This document shows positions 41,978 through 50,996 of a stretch of 64,000 bases of DNA, piece by piece. Position 1 is the first letter of the stretch; each line of letters begins with the position of its first letter. The translations under genes and the position numbers were made by a program. Below the pieces are notes generated by a model, which made no database searches, was not told the origin of the DNA, and saw nothing but the letters and a program-made list of their open reading frames with translations. The DNA is from an uncultured Bacteroidales bacterium (GTDB lineage Bacteria > Bacteroidota > Bacteroidia > Bacteroidales > Paludibacteraceae): NCBI GenBank assembly GCA_934728255.1, contig CAKVEC010000001.1, positions 186,001 through 250,000 of the forward strand, written 5' to 3'.

Positions 41978-43186
41978 ATGTACAACAACCAAGACAACAC
42001 CAACCGTCCCGGTGGCTATCGCAGGAGTGAGAATCCGCGTGAGCAAAGAGACGCCTATATGTCGGAGGACGGCGCAAGCGTCCGTCCGCGTTTCAATTCC
42101 TATAGTTCCAACCGAGACGGCAGTCGTCCGCGCCAACGTTTTACGCGCACCGATGGTACGCATCCGCGTGCAGAGCGTGTAGAACCGCGTTACAACCAAG
42201 GCGGTTATAATGCCGATGGAGTGCAGAGCAACTACCGTCCCCGCTATAACCAGAACGGCGAACGCCCGCAAGGCGGCTATCGCCCCCGTTATAACCAGGA
42301 CGGCGAGCGTCCTCAGGGCGGTTTCCGTCCCCGCTACAACAATCAGGACGGCGAGCAGCGCCAGGGCGGCTATCGCCCGCAGGGGCGGTTCCGTCCGCGT
42401 CCGCAGCGCAATGCCGGTGTGTATAGCGAGCGCAAACGCCAAACCTACCAGCAGCAGTATGAAGACCCTACAAAGCCTATCCGCTTGAACAAGTATCTGG
42501 CTAATGCCGGTATATGCTCCCGCCGTGAAGCGGACGATTTTATTCAGGCAGGGGTGATTACCGTGAACGGGGTGGTGGTTGATTCGCTGGGCGCAAAGGT
42601 ACTGCCGACCGACAAGGTGCAGTTCCACGACCAGCCTGTCCGCCGCGAACGCAAGGTATATATTCTGCTCAACAAGCCTAAGAATACCGTTACCACTACC
42701 GATGATCCGCAAGAGCGCCATACCGTGATAGATATTGTCCGCAATGCGTGCGCAGAGCGTATTTATCCCGTAGGTCGTCTTGACCGCAACACCACGGGCG
42801 TGCTGTTGCTCACCAATGACGGCGATTTGGCTGCCAAACTGACCCACCCGAAGTTCGGCAAGAAGAAAGTATATGCCGCTACGCTGGACCGCGATCTGGA
42901 GCCGGCAGATGAGGCGGTTCTGCGCGAGGGGGTGGTGCTTGACGACGAGAAGATTGTACCCGATGCATTGGAGTTCCCGAAGGGTGATCGCAAGCATATC
43001 GGCTTGGAGATCCACTCCGGGCAGAACCGTGTAGTGCGCCGTATGTTTGAGAAAGCGGGCTACAAAGTGATGCAACTCGATCGTGTCAGTTTCGCCGGAC
43101 TTACCAAGAAGAACGTGGCACGCGGAAAGTATCGTTTCTTGACTCCGAAAGAAGTCTCGATGCTTCAGATGGGTGCTTTTGAATAA
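41978..43186 (+). CDS. RluB/RsuA-type pseudouridine synthase with an RG/YRP-rich N-terminus
   Basis: The 402-residue protein modifies rRNA uridines. Residues 1-160 are low-complexity and built from near-repeats of the type RYNQ-GERPQGGYRP, rich in Arg, Gly, Tyr, Gln and Asn. An S4 RNA-binding domain follows (LNKYLANAGICSRREADDF, about 168-215), then the synthase domain with the catalytic Asp269 in VGRLDRNTTGVLLLTNDG and the GQNRVVRRMF motif. It is of the RluB/RsuA family. The exact target uridine cannot be assigned. The N-terminal extension resembles RGG-type RNA-binding tails. Confidence 0.9.
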   Translation: MYNNQDNTNRPGGYRRSENPREQRDAYMSEDGASVRPRFNSYSSNRDGSRPRQRFTRTDGTHPRAERVEPRYNQGGYNADGVQSNYRPRYNQNGERPQGGYRPRYNQDGERPQGGFRPRYNNQDGEQRQGGYRPQGRFRPRPQRNAGVYSERKRQTYQQQYEDPTKPIRLNKYLANAGICSRREADDFIQAGVITVNGVVVDSLGAKVLPTDKVQFHDQPVRRERKVYILLNKPKNTVTTTDDPQERHTVIDIVRNACAERIYPVGRLDRNTTGVLLLTNDGDLAAKLTHPKFGKKKVYAATLDRDLEPADEAVLREGVVLDDEKIVPDALEFPKGDRKHIGLEIHSGQNRVVRRMFEKAGYKVMQLDRVSFAGLTKKNVARGKYRFLTPKEVSMLQMGAFE

Positions 43187-43203
43187 CAGAATCTGTTTGC
43201 ATT

Positions 43204-43241
43204 AAAACGGCTGTACGGATAAATCGTGCAGCCGTTTTTTT
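43204..43241 (+). terminator. Intrinsic terminator of the pseudouridine synthase gene
   Basis: AAAACGGCTGTACG pairs with CGTGCAGCCGTTTT (one G-U), followed by a T run. Confidence 0.85.
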
Positions 43242-43262
43242 GTATATGTCGCAGAATTATTG

Positions 43263-43270
43263 TACCTTTG
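43263..43270 (+). promoter_or_regulatory. Promoter -7 box of the helicase gene
   Basis: TACCTTTG matches the consensus and lies 24 bases before the ATG at 43294, which excludes the ATG at 43240. Confidence 0.6.
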
Positions 43271-43293
43271 CAGTTGTAAGAACGGCGAAGCAT

Positions 43294-45702
43294 ATGACAC
43301 CTTATGATTTGGCTTATGAGTATGTGATGCACACCAACAGGAGCATCTTTCTGACGGGCAAAGCGGGGACGGGTAAGACCACTCTGCTGCGCAAATTGCG
43401 TGCCGAGTGTCCGAAACAGATGATGGTGGTGGCACCTACGGGCGTAGCGGCTATCAATGCAGAGGGCGTTACGATACATTCGCTCTTTCAGTTGCCACCG
43501 CAACTCTTTCTACCTACACAGGCAGAGCGGCGCAAACTCTTTGCGGAGATGCAGATGCGCCGCCCCAAGCAGCGTTTGTTGCACAATCTGGAGTTGCTCG
43601 TAATAGACGAAATCAGTATGGTGCGTGCCGATCTGCTCGATACGATAGATGCCGTATTGCGCAGGATGAAACATCGTCCGAATCTGCCTTTCGGCGGGGT
43701 GCAGATGCTGTTTATCGGCGACCTGTACCAACTCTCGCCCGTGGCACGCGAGGACGATTGGAACTATCTGCGTCCGTTCTATAGCGGCCCGTATTTCTTC
43801 CAAGCCAATGTGTTTAGGGAGATAACCCCTATCTATATTGAACTAGACCACGTCTTCCGCCAGACCAACCGGCAGTTTGTCGATCTGCTCAACGAGGTGC
43901 GCAACAACTGCCTTTCGCCCGCCTCTCTTGCTTTGCTCAACAGCCGGTATATCCCCGATTGGAAACCCCGAAAAGACGAGCCGTTCCATATTGTGCTTTC
44001 TACCCATAACCGCAAAGTGGACGCTATCAATGCGCGCGAGTTGGCAGCACTACGGGGAAAAGAGTTCACTTTCCATGCGGTTGTCAAAGGTACTTTCCCC
44101 GAGTCGCAATATCCTGCGGATGAGACGCTTACGCTCAAAGAGGGCGCACGCGTTATGTTTATCCGTACCGACTCCTCTCCCGAAAAACAGTACTACAACG
44201 GCAAATTGGGTGTGGTGGTATTGCTGAAAGAAGACGAAATAGTGGTGGAATGTGAGGGACAGGATGGCAACAAAGAGCGGATAGAAGTCCATTCGGAGAC
44301 ATGGGAGAACATCCGTTATAATGCAAAAGCCAACAGCGACGAGATACAGACCGAGGTGGCGGGTACGTTCACGCATATCCCGCTGCGTTTGGCGTGGGCT
44401 GTTACGATTCACAAGGCGCAAGGACTGACCTTCGACAACGTGGTCATCGATGCCGCTGATGCGTTTGCTGCGGGGCAGGTATATGTGGCATTGTCGCGCT
44501 GCCGCACGCTGGAGGGGCTGGTGCTGTTGAGCAAAATTCCCGAATCGGCTCTTACCAATGCGCGTGAGGTATTGGACTTTACCGCTTCGCAACCGCCGAT
44601 AGAGCGGGTGGAAACGGCACTCGACCTCTCGCAGCGCGAGTATCTGATACAAGTGCTTTGCGGGCTGTACGACTTCCGGGACGCTATACAGCGGGTGGAG
44701 AATATGCAGCGGTTGGTGAGCAAATCCACGGCTTTCAACCACGACACGGCGACCGATTTTCTTGTGCGTGTAGCGCAGGCGATGACGGGGTGGCAGCATA
44801 CGGCGGAGGTGTTCCAAAGGCAGATACGGCAAATACTCAATGCAACCCCTATCGATTGGGCGTATCTCTCCGAGCGTCTGCAGGCCGCAAGCGGCTATTT
44901 CTCCGGGGTATTGGATACTATGCAGAATACACTCAAAGCATCGCCGGTCTATACCGACAGCAAAGACGATGCCAAAGATTTTGAGGAGCAGATTGACGAA
45001 CTCTATGTGGATTTGGCGCGGCAGGCGTTTGTGATGAGCAAGATAGGCAAAGAGCCGTCGGTGCAGTCTTTTTTTGATGCCCGGCAGGCGTTTGTGATAC
45101 CCAAGGTGCATATATCTGCTATGAGCGAACAGAAAGCAGAGACCAATACAGAGAGTCAACACCCAGACCTGCTCAAGCGTCTGTTGGCGTTGCGGCACAC
45201 GATAGCCGAGGCGCAAGGATGGGAGAATACCGTCTATCTGGTGGCGCAGACCAAGACGCTTATCGAGATTAGCAACCTGCTGCCTACCACCAAAAAGGAT
45301 TTGATGGCAGTGTCCGGTGTGGGAAAAAAGAAGTATGAGTTGTTTGGCGAACAGGTGCTTTCGGTGGTTAAAAAGTATGTTCGGGAACAGCCAACCACCG
45401 CTTATCCACCTGACATCCACCTGACTTTGCAGGAGCAGTCTGCTGCCGGTTCTCTTTCTCCCACCGAGATAGAACGTGCTGTGGCAGAGGCAAAGAAAAA
45501 CAAACGTCTGGCAGGCAGCGTGATGACTACTTTGCGCCTGCTCTATGAAGGCAAGGATATTGACACCATCGCCCGCGAACGCCATATGACCCGCAACCGG
45601 ATAGCAGAGCATATCGCCGAACTATTGCAAAATGGTATCATTCATAATTCGGAATTGGCACAGGATGACCGGGACATTGTGGAGGAAATCTTAGGAGCAT
45701 AA
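43294..45702 (+). CDS. Pif1/RecD-like helicase with HRDC and helix-turn-helix C-terminus
   Basis: The 802-residue protein starts at 43294 (MTPYDLAYEYVMHT). It has the P-loop GKAGTGKTT at residues 22-30, the Walker B VIDEISMV, the motif III GDLYQLSP, a TIHKAQGLTFDNVVID motif and VALSRCRTLEGL, all typical of Pif1-type superfamily 1B helicases. An HRDC-like domain is near residues 625-690 (TTKKDLMAVSGVGKKKYELFG). A helix-turn-helix domain follows near 735-790 (IDTIARERHMTRNRIAEHI). This domain order is common in Bacteroidota. It probably unwinds DNA in repair or recombination. Confidence 0.9.
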   Translation: MTPYDLAYEYVMHTNRSIFLTGKAGTGKTTLLRKLRAECPKQMMVVAPTGVAAINAEGVTIHSLFQLPPQLFLPTQAERRKLFAEMQMRRPKQRLLHNLELLVIDEISMVRADLLDTIDAVLRRMKHRPNLPFGGVQMLFIGDLYQLSPVAREDDWNYLRPFYSGPYFFQANVFREITPIYIELDHVFRQTNRQFVDLLNEVRNNCLSPASLALLNSRYIPDWKPRKDEPFHIVLSTHNRKVDAINARELAALRGKEFTFHAVVKGTFPESQYPADETLTLKEGARVMFIRTDSSPEKQYYNGKLGVVVLLKEDEIVVECEGQDGNKERIEVHSETWENIRYNAKANSDEIQTEVAGTFTHIPLRLAWAVTIHKAQGLTFDNVVIDAADAFAAGQVYVALSRCRTLEGLVLLSKIPESALTNAREVLDFTASQPPIERVETALDLSQREYLIQVLCGLYDFRDAIQRVENMQRLVSKSTAFNHDTATDFLVRVAQAMTGWQHTAEVFQRQIRQILNATPIDWAYLSERLQAASGYFSGVLDTMQNTLKASPVYTDSKDDAKDFEEQIDELYVDLARQAFVMSKIGKEPSVQSFFDARQAFVIPKVHISAMSEQKAETNTESQHPDLLKRLLALRHTIAEAQGWENTVYLVAQTKTLIEISNLLPTTKKDLMAVSGVGKKKYELFGEQVLSVVKKYVREQPTTAYPPDIHLTLQEQSAAGSLSPTEIERAVAEAKKNKRLAGSVMTTLRLLYEGKDIDTIARERHMTRNRIAEHIAELLQNGIIHNSELAQDDRDIVEEILGA

Positions 45703-45723
45703 GGACTTGTCCGGATACACACA

Positions 45724-45755
45724 AAAAACGGCACCGCACAGGCGATGCCGTTTTT
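45724..45755. terminator. Bidirectional intrinsic terminator
   Basis: AAAAACGGCACCGC pairs with GCGATGCCGTTTTT (one mismatch) around a short loop. It lies after the helicase gene and before the convergent valS end. Confidence 0.8.
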
Positions 45756-45806
45756 AGTATGATGGTCTCTTCTATTTTCTCAATGCCGCAATGGATTTGC
45801 GGATTT

Positions 45807-45839
45807 GTTATAGGATGCTTATAGGATAGTTATAGGATA
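45807..45839. repeat. 11-bp-period tandem array (locus M)
   Basis: Three units in phase, GTTATAGGATG, CTTATAGGATA and GTTATAGGATA, lie in the convergent spacer before valS. The preceding ATTTG and the first unit match the flank of the array at 30287-30319. Confidence 0.85.
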
Positions 45840-45846
45840 CTCTGTT

Positions 45847-48498
45847 TTATTTCTTCAAAGCGGCGATGGACTCGCGGAGCGAGGCGATACGTGCTTCGGC
45901 ATCGGCTTTCTTCTTGCGCTCGAGTTCGACCACCTCGGGTTTGGCGTTCTGTACGAAACGCTCGTTGCCGAGTTTAGCCATCACGCCTCGCAGGAAACCC
46001 TCCTGGTGCTGCAGGTCGGCTTCGAGTTTCTTCAGTTCGTCCTCTACGTTGATGAACTTATCTAATGGCACGCTGTATTCGGTGGTACCTACGATGAACG
46101 ATGCCGCACCCGCCGATTTCTCCACGTTGCCGACAGCGATTTCGCAACTGCCGAGTTTCTCTATCAGCGCACGGATAGCCGCGGTGGTCTCCGCCGTGGT
46201 ATTGACGGTCAGCACCTCTTTGAGTGGGATATTCTTGCTTGCGCGGATATTGCGGACATTGGAAACCACTAATTTCAGGTTCTCTACATCAGCCAACAAC
46301 TGCTCATCGGGAGCGGCAAAGGTTGCCAACGGAGCCACCATAATGCTCTCGCCTTCTTTGCGCTCGGCGATGTTCTGCCACAGTTCCTCCGTGATGAACG
46401 GCATGAACGGGTGGAGCAGACGGAGCATCTGGTCAAAGAAGAAGAGCGTCTTCTCGTAGGTGGTGCGGTCGATAGGTTGCCCGTAGGCGGGCTTAATCAT
46501 CTCGAGATACCATGAGGAGAACTCGTCGCAGTAGAGTTTGTAGATAGCCATCAGGGCTTCGCTCAGGCGGTATTTGCCGAACAGGTCTGCCACTTCATTG
46601 GCGGTCTTTGCCAACTGCGACTCGAACCATTCTACTGCCAGTTTCTCGCTCTCGGTCTGCGCCTTGTCGGTAACCTCCCAGCCTTTGACCAGACGGAAGC
46701 AGTTCCATATCTTGTTGCAGAAATTACGCCCTTGCTCGCACAGGCTCTCGTCGAAGAGAATGTCGTTGCCTGCGGGGGCGGCAAGCATCATACCCATACG
46801 CACACCATCGGCACCGAAACGCTCTATAAGGTCGAGCGGATCGGGGCTGTTGCCGAGCGACTTGGACATCTTGCGCCCGAGTTTGTCGCGTACGATACCC
46901 GTGAAATAGACGTGGCGGAACGGCATCTTGCCCATATACTCATAGCCCGCCATAATCATACGCGCCACCCAGAAGAAGATGATGTCCGGACCCGTAACGA
47001 GGTCGTTGGTGGGGTAGTAGTACGCAATCTCTTTGTTGTCGGGGTGCTCAATGCCGTCGAACAGCGAGATAGGCCACAGCCATGACGAGAACCATGTGTC
47101 GAGTGCACCTTCGTCCTGTACGTAGTTGCCCTCGGGTCGGGTCTCCGAAACGACAATCTTGTCGGCGGGATAGTCCTCCAAGCCCGTCTGCGCGAGGAGG
47201 TCGGCGTCGTAGTAGGCGGGTATGCGGTGTCCCCACCATAGTTGGCGCGAGATACACCAGTCTTTGATATTCTCCAGCCAGTTGCGGTAGGTGTTCTTGT
47301 ATTTGGCGGGGTAGAAAACGATGTCGTCGTTCATCACCGGTGGCAGGGCGATGTCTGCGAAGTGCTGCATACGGATAAACCACTGCAACGACAAGCGCGG
47401 CTCGATAGGCACGTTGGTGCGCTCGGAGTAGCCCACTTTGTTGTCGTAGTCCTCCACTTTCTCCACCAGTCCGAGTGCCTGCAAATCTTCGACAATCTGC
47501 TTGCGGCAGTCGAAGCGGTCCATACCGTGGTATTTAGCCACATTCGGACGCAACTCTTCCTCAACGGTGTCCATATTCAGGTGCGCATCAGGTGTGAAGA
47601 TGTCAATGGTCTTGAGGTTGTATTTCTGCCCGAGAGCGTAGTCGTTCACATCGTGCGCAGGCGTTACTTTCAGGCAGCCCGTACCGAAACCTATTTCCAC
47701 ATAGCGGTCTTCTATAATAGGAATGACGCGCCCTACACCCGGTACGATGACGTGCTTGCCGCGTAGCCATTGGTTCTTCTCCTCCTTGGGGTTGATGCAA
47801 ACGGCTATATCGCCGAAGATGGTCTCGGGGCGGGTGGTAGCCACTACGGCATAGTCGGCACCTGTCTCGGGATTCACCACACCCGGTTCCGCCACTTTGT
47901 AGCGCAGGTAGTAGAACTTGCTGTGCTCGTCGTGGTAGATGACCTCCTCGTCGCTGAGGGCGGTCTGGCGCTCGGGGTCCCAGTTCACCATACGCAGTCC
48001 GCGGTAGATAAGTCCTTTCTTGTACAGGTCGCAGAACACGTGGATAACGGCCTTGGAGCGGGTCTCGTCCATCGTGAACGCAGTGCGATCCCAGTCGCAG
48101 GAGCAACCGAGTTTGCGCAACTGCTTCAGGATGATGCCACCGTGTTCGTCAGTCCAGTCCCATGCGTGTTTGAGAAACTGCTCGCGCGTGAGGTCGGACT
48201 TGTTGATGCCCTGCTCTTTGAGACGCTTGATGACCTTGGCTTCGGTAGCAATCGAAGCATGGTCGGTACCCGGTACCCAGCAGGCGTTCTTGCCCTCAAG
48301 GCGTGCGCGGCGCACGAGTATGTCTTGTATCGTCTCGTTCAGTACGTGTCCCATATGGAGTACGCCCGTTACGTTCGGCGGCGGGATAACCACCGTAAAC
48401 GGCTCTCTGCCGTCGGGTTCACTGTGAAAAAGTTTGTTGTCCAGCCAATACTGATACTGGCGTGCTTCGATGTCTGTAGGATTGTATTTCGATTCCAT
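45847..48498 (-). CDS. valS: Valyl-tRNA synthetase
   Basis: This class I aminoacyl-tRNA synthetase has 883 residues, the usual length. The HIGH-type motif HMGH is at residues 48-51 (PPNVTGVLHMGHVL), and KMSKS is at 542-546. The editing domain lies between (TTRPETIFGD). A C-terminal coiled coil with LEADLQHQEGFL and VELERKKKADAEARI is present. The promoter at 48566-48573 gives a ~60-base leader that contains a 7-bp tandem array. No T-box is visible. Confidence 0.97.
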   Translation of the reverse strand: MESKYNPTDIEARQYQYWLDNKLFHSEPDGREPFTVVIPPPNVTGVLHMGHVLNETIQDILVRRARLEGKNACWVPGTDHASIATEAKVIKRLKEQGINKSDLTREQFLKHAWDWTDEHGGIILKQLRKLGCSCDWDRTAFTMDETRSKAVIHVFCDLYKKGLIYRGLRMVNWDPERQTALSDEEVIYHDEHSKFYYLRYKVAEPGVVNPETGADYAVVATTRPETIFGDIAVCINPKEEKNQWLRGKHVIVPGVGRVIPIIEDRYVEIGFGTGCLKVTPAHDVNDYALGQKYNLKTIDIFTPDAHLNMDTVEEELRPNVAKYHGMDRFDCRKQIVEDLQALGLVEKVEDYDNKVGYSERTNVPIEPRLSLQWFIRMQHFADIALPPVMNDDIVFYPAKYKNTYRNWLENIKDWCISRQLWWGHRIPAYYDADLLAQTGLEDYPADKIVVSETRPEGNYVQDEGALDTWFSSWLWPISLFDGIEHPDNKEIAYYYPTNDLVTGPDIIFFWVARMIMAGYEYMGKMPFRHVYFTGIVRDKLGRKMSKSLGNSPDPLDLIERFGADGVRMGMMLAAPAGNDILFDESLCEQGRNFCNKIWNCFRLVKGWEVTDKAQTESEKLAVEWFESQLAKTANEVADLFGKYRLSEALMAIYKLYCDEFSSWYLEMIKPAYGQPIDRTTYEKTLFFFDQMLRLLHPFMPFITEELWQNIAERKEGESIMVAPLATFAAPDEQLLADVENLKLVVSNVRNIRASKNIPLKEVLTVNTTAETTAAIRALIEKLGSCEIAVGNVEKSAGAASFIVGTTEYSVPLDKFINVEDELKKLEADLQHQEGFLRGVMAKLGNERFVQNAKPEVVELERKKKADAEARIASLRESIAALKK

Positions 48499-48510
48499 TT
48501 GTCAGGATTT

Positions 48511-48552
48511 TTAATTCCTAATTTCTAATTCTTAATTGCGCATTACGCATTA
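48511..48552. repeat. 7-bp-period tandem array in the valS leader
   Basis: Six units in phase are TTAATTC, CTAATTT, CTAATTC, TTAATTG, CGCATTA and CGCATTA. They sit 13 bases upstream of the valS start codon on the minus strand. The order AT-only then GC-containing units parallels the array before EamA. Confidence 0.8.
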
Positions 48553-48565
48553 CAAAAAGAGCCTG

Positions 48566-48573
48566 CAAAGTTA
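48566..48573 (-). promoter_or_regulatory. Promoter -7 box of valS
   Basis: TAACTTTG on the minus strand matches TAnnTTTG. Confidence 0.65.
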
Positions 48574-48622
48574 CGCTTTTTTTTTCATTTGTGCAATATG
48601 GTATTGAGTTTATGCCGTCAGG

Positions 48623-48666
48623 TCTATGTCATTTGTATGTGATTCGTATGTGATTCGTATGTGATT
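48623..48666. repeat. 11-bp-period tandem array (locus N)
   Basis: Four units in phase read TCTATGTCATT, TGTATGTGATT, CGTATGTGATT and CGTATGTGATT. The array lies in the divergent spacer between valS and the GDSL gene, upstream of both promoters. Confidence 0.85.
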
Positions 48667-48731
48667 AGGCTGTTTTTGCTTGTATTTCAGTGAGTTAGTA
48701 TTTTGTTGTTGCGTATGTCATTAAAAATCAG

Positions 48732-48739
48732 TATCTTTG
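48732..48739 (+). promoter_or_regulatory. Promoter -7 box of the GDSL hydrolase gene
   Basis: TATCTTTG matches the consensus, 28 bases upstream of the ATG at 48767. Confidence 0.65.
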
Positions 48740-48766
48740 CACAACTAATCTCTAAATTCCGTATCT

Positions 48767-49438
48767 ATGAAACGTTTTTCTTTTGCAGCACTGGCTTTAC
48801 TGCTGACCGTGTCGGTGTTTGCTGCCACCGACGATTGGGCACAACATGGGTTGTATGCTTCGGCTAATCAGTCGCTGTCACAGAGCCCGTCGGTTGTTTT
48901 TATGGGTAACTCTATCACACAAATGTGGGAAGAAGCACACCCTGATTTCTTTGTAAAGCACAACTATGCCTGCCGCGGCATAGGCGGGCAAGTGTCGTCG
49001 CAGATGTTGGCGCGTTTCCAAGCCGATGTCATTCAACTTCACCCGCAGGTGGTGGTCATTATGGCGGGGACGAATGACATCGGTCTCAACAATGGCTATA
49101 TCACCAACGAGCATATTGCCGAGAATATACAATCAATGTGCGAATTGGCATTGTTTCACCATATCCAACCCATTCTTTGTTCTGTATTGCCCGTCTATCA
49201 GTATCCTTGGCGCAAAGAATTGGAAAATCCTGCGGAGACAGTGCGTCAATTAAACATACTGCTTCGTACGTATGCCGAGCAGAATAATATCCCTTATATG
49301 GACTATTATTCGGCTATGGTGGACGAACGTGGCGGGCTGCCTGCTGTCTATTCGGCGGACGGAGTACACCCCATCTCGGCAGGCTATGACCTGATGGAAA
49401 CATTGATTACAAAGGAGATAGAGAAATATCTGAAATAA
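48767..49438 (+). CDS. SGNH/GDSL-family hydrolase, exported
   Basis: The 223-residue protein has a signal peptide (MKRFSFAALALLLTVSVFAA) and the SGNH blocks in order: block I GNSITQ with nucleophile Ser49, block II Gly in the RGIGGQ region, block III GTND, and block V DGVHP with Asp198 and His201. Family members are esterases or acetylhydrolases acting on lipids or sugar acetates. The substrate is not known. Likely periplasmic. It has its own promoter and stands alone. Confidence 0.9.
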   Translation: MKRFSFAALALLLTVSVFAATDDWAQHGLYASANQSLSQSPSVVFMGNSITQMWEEAHPDFFVKHNYACRGIGGQVSSQMLARFQADVIQLHPQVVVIMAGTNDIGLNNGYITNEHIAENIQSMCELALFHHIQPILCSVLPVYQYPWRKELENPAETVRQLNILLRTYAEQNNIPYMDYYSAMVDERGGLPAVYSADGVHPISAGYDLMETLITKEIEKYLK

Positions 49439-49498
49439 TTGTGCTGCGTGCAGCAGCGCATTATGCAGGGGCGTGTTGTGAGATTGAAAAAAAATGTG

Positions 49499-49506
49499 TA
49501 CCTTTG
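49499..49506 (+). promoter_or_regulatory. Promoter -7 box of gdhA
   Basis: TACCTTTG matches the consensus, with TTG at 49475-49477. The leader to the ATG at 49588 is about 77 bases and includes a GC-rich stretch. Confidence 0.65.
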
Positions 49507-49587
49507 TCGCTGATTTCGCGGGTTCGCTTTTCGGGGTAGAACGGATGCAATTCGGTACAACCAAACTCTCTAAATAGTATTAGTTTT

Positions 49588-50946
49588 ATGTTGGACAAGG
49601 TAACACAAGCGTACGTGGATGGTTTCATGGCGACCCTCGTACAAAAAAATCCCGGTGAAAGCGAGTTTCACCAGGCGGTAAAGGAAGTGCTGGAAAGCGT
49701 TGCACCGATGGTGATGGCGTATCCCTATCTGCGCGAGCAGAAAGTGCTGGAACGTATGGTAGAACCCGAACGCGTGATTATGTTCCGTGTACCTTGGGTG
49801 GACGACCGCGGTGAGGTGCAAATCAACCGCGGTTTTCGTGTTCAGATGAATAGTGCCATCGGTCCCTATAAAGGCGGTATCCGTTTCCATAGCAGTGTCA
49901 ATCTGAGCATTATGAAGTTCCTTGCTTTCGAGCAGACATTCAAAAATGCGCTTACCACCCTTCCTATGGGCGGTGCAAAAGGTGGTTCCGATTTCTCGCC
50001 GCGCGGCAAATCCGATGCCGAGGTGATGCGTTTCTGCCAGTCGTTTATGACCGAACTGCAACGCCATATCGGTGCCGATACCGATGTGCCTGCGGGTGAT
50101 ATAGGTGTAGGCGGACGCGAAATAGGCTATATGTTCGGTCAGTACAAGCGTCTTCGTGACGAGTTTACAGGTACACTCACGGGCAAGGGGCAGAACTGGG
50201 GCGGAAGCCTGATGCGTCCCGAGGCTACAGGCTACGGCGTGTGCTATTTTGCACAGGCGATGCTGGCTACCCGCGGTGAGACTTTCGAGGGCAAGCGTGT
50301 TTGTATCTCCGGTGCGGGCAACGTGGCGCAGTTTGCTGCGCAGAAAGCGATGCGTCTCGGTGCCAAAGTGCTGACTTTGAGCGATTCCAACGGCTTTGTT
50401 TATGATCCGGACGGTATGACCGAGGAGAAAATGGCATTCGTCTTCGAGTTGAAGAATATCCGCCGCGGGCGTATCAAGGAATATGTGTCCAAATATCCGA
50501 CCGCACAGTATTTTGAGGGACAGCGTCCTTGGGGTATTCCTTGCGACATCGCTATGCCGTGTGCTACGCAAAACGAGGTGGAGAAGCACGATGCGGAGCA
50601 ACTGCTCAAAAACGGTTGCACCTGTGTGGTAGAGGGGGCGAATATGCCTACTACGCCCGAAGCCATCGCACTTTTCCAGCAGGCGCATATCCTCTATAGT
50701 CCGGGGAAGGCAAGCAATGCCGGCGGTGTGGCTACCTCGGGCTTGGAGATGACGCAGAACTCTATGCGTCTCAAATGGACTGCCGAAGAGGTGGACGAGC
50801 GCTTGCATACCATTATGGCGGACATCCACGCAGCGTGCCTCAAATACGGCACGGAGCAGGACGGATATATCAACTATGTAAAAGGTGCCAACATTGCCGG
50901 CTTTATGAAAGTGGCGAATGCCATGGTAGAGCAGGGGATAGTATAA
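49588..50946 (+). CDS. gdhA: NADP-type glutamate dehydrogenase
   Basis: This enzyme forms glutamate from 2-oxoglutarate and ammonia. The 452-residue length and the hexameric-type sequence fit: GPYKGGIRFHSSVNLSIMKF with the substrate lysine, the PMGGAKGGSDF motif, and the Rossmann motif ISGAGNVAQFAA. The C-terminal half ends with the usual MKVANAMVEQGIV. It has its own promoter and a strong terminator. The NADP preference is inferred from overall similarity to bacterial assimilatory enzymes. Confidence 0.95.
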   Translation: MLDKVTQAYVDGFMATLVQKNPGESEFHQAVKEVLESVAPMVMAYPYLREQKVLERMVEPERVIMFRVPWVDDRGEVQINRGFRVQMNSAIGPYKGGIRFHSSVNLSIMKFLAFEQTFKNALTTLPMGGAKGGSDFSPRGKSDAEVMRFCQSFMTELQRHIGADTDVPAGDIGVGGREIGYMFGQYKRLRDEFTGTLTGKGQNWGGSLMRPEATGYGVCYFAQAMLATRGETFEGKRVCISGAGNVAQFAAQKAMRLGAKVLTLSDSNGFVYDPDGMTEEKMAFVFELKNIRRGRIKEYVSKYPTAQYFEGQRPWGIPCDIAMPCATQNEVEKHDAEQLLKNGCTCVVEGANMPTTPEAIALFQQAHILYSPGKASNAGGVATSGLEMTQNSMRLKWTAEEVDERLHTIMADIHAACLKYGTEQDGYINYVKGANIAGFMKVANAMVEQGIV

Positions 50947-50950
50947 TATA

Positions 50951-50987
50951 AAATAAGGTATCGGGTGTACCCGATACCTTATTTTTG
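50951..50987 (+). terminator. Intrinsic terminator of gdhA
   Basis: AAATAAGGTATCGGG pairs with CCCGATACCTTATTT around TGTA, followed by T residues. Confidence 0.9.
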
Positions 50988-50996
50988 TGTAAACAA

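Noticed and set aside
44050..45612. Long minus-strand frame opposite the helicase gene
   Set aside because: Antisense shadow; the plus-strand frame carries all helicase motifs.
49441..49470. Small palindrome after the GDSL gene as a terminator
   Set aside because: The TGCTG-CAGCA stem is short and has no T run.
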